DNA from: Planctomycetaceae bacterium
GTDB taxonomy: Bacteria; Planctomycetota; Planctomycetia; Planctomycetales; Planctomycetaceae
Assembly (NCBI GenBank): GCA_016765335.1
Contig: JAESQE010000561.1
Span: 1-10,745 of the forward strand
DNA: 10,745 bases
Direction of reading: 5' to 3'
A program made the translations under genes and the position numbers. Under the pieces are notes generated by a model, which did not search any database, was not told the DNA's origin, and saw nothing but the letters and a program-made list of their open reading frames with translations. This document shows, piece by piece, positions 9,119 to 10,745 of the stretch (within the stretch, counting starts at the first letter, position 1; the number at the start of each line of letters is the position of its first letter).

Positions 9119-10615
9119 TTACGTGTTTTTGTTTTCGAACCGAATGGCTCGTCGTTGGATTTTCTTTTTTACGAGTTCCAGATGCACTTGCAGATTATAA
9201 AACTCTTCCATAAAAGAAAGAGGCACTTTAATGGTTTCGAGTTCAGATTCCATCGTTTGCAAAGCATTTAGTTTTTTGTCGATCATTTCCTTGTCCGCTT
9301 GCTCCAATCGTTGATCCATCTGATGCAGTAAATCGTACCAGCGATAAATTCGTGAGCGTATTCGCCAACGATAAACAGGTGGTGCAATTTTAACTAACGG
9401 TATCGTTAATGTCAGCAGCGGAATGATCATAATTTTCATGCGGTCAAGCAGCGAAGCAATCCAAAAAGGCAGGTATCGATATAACAACGAGGGGCCGGAT
9501 TTGAAAAAGCTGAGCGTCGCGACATGAGGCTGGAATTCTGAAAAACTTAATGACGGGAATTTATCGTCAGAAATCAATAGGTTTTCTCGCTCGAAATTTG
9601 TGCTTGCAGCCTCAATAAAAAGTGGCACAAAGGCGTCATGAAGTTTTGCAGCTGCAACCAGATTTGCAGCCGGTGCGATTAAAGGGATTTCCTGAGGGGG
9701 AATATTATTTTCAAGATCGAGCACCCCTTCTGCAAGAATCACATCTGAAAGATAGGGAAACAACTGGCGGTAGGCTTGCTGTCTATCAAAAGCTAAAAGA
9801 GTAATTTTGGGATCAGTCATTAATTCACGCACCAATTTGTTGTTGGGGTGCATCACAAAACAGGCCGCGTCAACTTTGCCAGCTTTGAGCAGCGTTGCCG
9901 CTTCGTCCCCTCCCTGCAAAACAAACCGTGCGGGCGAATGATCTGCTGCCTCCTCTTCCGGTTGAGGTTCTTCAGCATCAACCGGCGTTTGATCTATGAA
10001 TCCGTTCGCTTTAAGCAACACTTTCATAATGGCTTCGGTACCGCTTTCAGGATAACCAATCGCAATCGATTGACCTGCTAAATCGCGGAACTGTGAATAG
10101 TTGCTTTCAGCTTTGGTAAAAACCCATAACGGTTCAAGATACAAACTGGCTAATGATTCCAAAGAGTTTTTAGTCAAACCCTTGGGCCGGGTTCCTCCTT
10201 GAACGATTGCAACGTGAATGTCATTGTCAGCAAGAAGTAGTTCGTAGTTTTCGATGGAGCCAGCTGTTTCCCGAATTTCCAGCTCAATTCCGTTTTCTGC
10301 AAAATACTCACGAAATTTGCTGGCCTGTTCGTAATAAGCACCGCCACGTGGGCCAGCTGCAATGGTCAGCTTGGCGGGGGGAGCAGGTTCGACAAAAAAC
10401 CAAGCAATGAAAAAGGTAAGTATTGTTAACGCAGCGGCTGATCCCCAGGTTTTGTAGAAAAAGTCCTGGGCCTCGCGAAACTCTCCCAGCAAAGCAGCCG
10501 GGCCATTTCTCACAACAGACTTAATTTTATCCGTCGGCCTCTTTTTCGCTGTCGGGCGTTTTTCATCAGAAGAAGAAGGTTTTTTCTGAGGTTGATTCTC
10601 TCCAGGTTCAGCCAC
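9119..10615 (-). CDS. Membrane-anchored TAXI-type solute-binding protein with C-terminal coiled coil
   Basis: The 498-residue product has four parts. Residues 1-56 are a charged, Lys/Pro-rich, presumably cytoplasmic tail. A membrane helix follows at about 57-75. Residues about 82-370 are a periplasmic binding domain of the TAXI class, starting TIAAGPRGGAYYEQA and including SIAIGYPESGTEAIMKVLL and GKVDAACFV. The C-terminus has a second hydrophobic segment (about 393-410), a YRWRIRSRIYRWYDLL stretch and a long charged helical region (424-488) likely to be coiled coil. TAXI proteins normally deliver solutes to a TRAP permease, but none is nearby and this one is tethered at both ends. A known subfamily shares the C-terminal PPVYRWRIRSRIYRWY extension; its function is unclear. 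An acidic insert (EEPQPEEEA, about 215-223) interrupts the binding domain. The start codon is GTG. The hydrolase gene follows 42 bases downstream. Confidence 0.85.
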   Translation of the reverse strand: MAEPGENQPQKKPSSSDEKRPTAKKRPTDKIKSVVRNGPAALLGEFREAQDFFYKTWGSAAALTILTFFIAWFFVEPAPPAKLTIAAGPRGGAYYEQASKFREYFAENGIELEIRETAGSIENYELLLADNDIHVAIVQGGTRPKGLTKNSLESLASLYLEPLWVFTKAESNYSQFRDLAGQSIAIGYPESGTEAIMKVLLKANGFIDQTPVDAEEPQPEEEAADHSPARFVLQGGDEAATLLKAGKVDAACFVMHPNNKLVRELMTDPKITLLAFDRQQAYRQLFPYLSDVILAEGVLDLENNIPPQEIPLIAPAANLVAAAKLHDAFVPLFIEAASTNFERENLLISDDKFPSLSFSEFQPHVATLSFFKSGPSLLYRYLPFWIASLLDRMKIMIIPLLTLTIPLVKIAPPVYRWRIRSRIYRWYDLLHQMDQRLEQADKEMIDKKLNALQTMESELETIKVPLSFMEEFYNLQVHLELVKKKIQRRAIRFENKNT

Positions 10616-10620
10616 TGCTC

Positions 10621-10626
10621 TCTCCT
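10621..10626 (-). promoter_or_regulatory. Ribosome binding site supporting a GTG start
   Basis: On the minus strand AGGAGA lies 5 bases before GTG (10613-10615). This is the best Shine-Dalgarno in the window and supports GTG as the real start of the TAXI gene. Confidence 0.75.
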
Positions 10627-10708
10627 GTTATTTCCAAGCCAAGCAAACTTTACTTGTCTATCATAGGAAATTAAACAGAAGGAGCAAAGCACGTCAACTG
10701 ACATCTCA

Positions 10709-10745
10709 TACGCATTCGCATATTTGTTTGCGAGTTGGATGTTCC
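10709..10745 (+). repeat. Intergenic repeat family B, copy 2 (cut by window end)
   Basis: A direct copy of 8341-8377 with five differences. The stem here is TCGCA (10716-10720) with TGCGA (10729-10733). Relative to copy 1 one inner pair changes from G-C to A-T, and an extra outer T-A pair forms. It lies upstream of the TAXI gene, and more of it probably lies beyond the window. Confidence 0.7.

Overview
The window looks like a piece of a planctomycete chromosome, with moderate GC, mostly single genes and long intergenic spaces filled with short palindromic repeats. The strongest taxonomic clue is the 1011-residue minus-strand protein. It combines a secretion signal, a propeller-like N-terminal region, a helical-repeat middle and a C-terminal CxxCH cytochrome domain, the 'Pirellula/Verrucomicrobium-type' heme-binding architecture that is hugely expanded in Planctomycetes. 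Genus-level placement is not possible by eye. No tRNA, rRNA, CRISPR array, transposase, phage or defence gene was seen.

Layout from left to right: (1) 1-73 holds the truncated end of an intergenic repeat. (2) 74-286 (+) encodes a tiny exported or membrane protein with an HPGHG motif. (3) 287-784 is a long gap with a second repeat copy. (4) 785-2056 (+) is enolase, followed by a strong hairpin terminator. (5) 2057-2599 is a gap packed with four different palindromic elements. (6) 2600-3382 (+) is hisF, away from any other his gene. (7) 3383-3642 is a convergent spacer dominated by a pair of inverted REP-like palindromes. (8) 3643-6678 (-) is the large heme-binding protein. (9) 6679-6954 is a divergent spacer with two structured elements. 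(10) 6955-8340 (+) is asnS. (11) 8341-8527 is a convergent spacer with two more repeat types. (12) 8528-9076 (-) is a cysteine hydrolase, and 9119-10615 (-) is a membrane-anchored TAXI-type solute-binding protein; these two form the only likely operon. (13) 10616-10745 ends in another copy of the repeat found after asnS.

The genes do not form one pathway. Enolase (glycolysis), HisF (histidine synthesis) and AsnRS (translation) are housekeeping enzymes. The heme protein probably acts in periplasmic oxidation, and the TAXI/hydrolase pair may sense or handle a small metabolite. I see no new multi-gene system. The most unusual content is the dispersed repeats: at least five families, most with two related copies inside 10.7 kb. 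One pair shows a compensatory base change in its stem, which suggests selection on structure.
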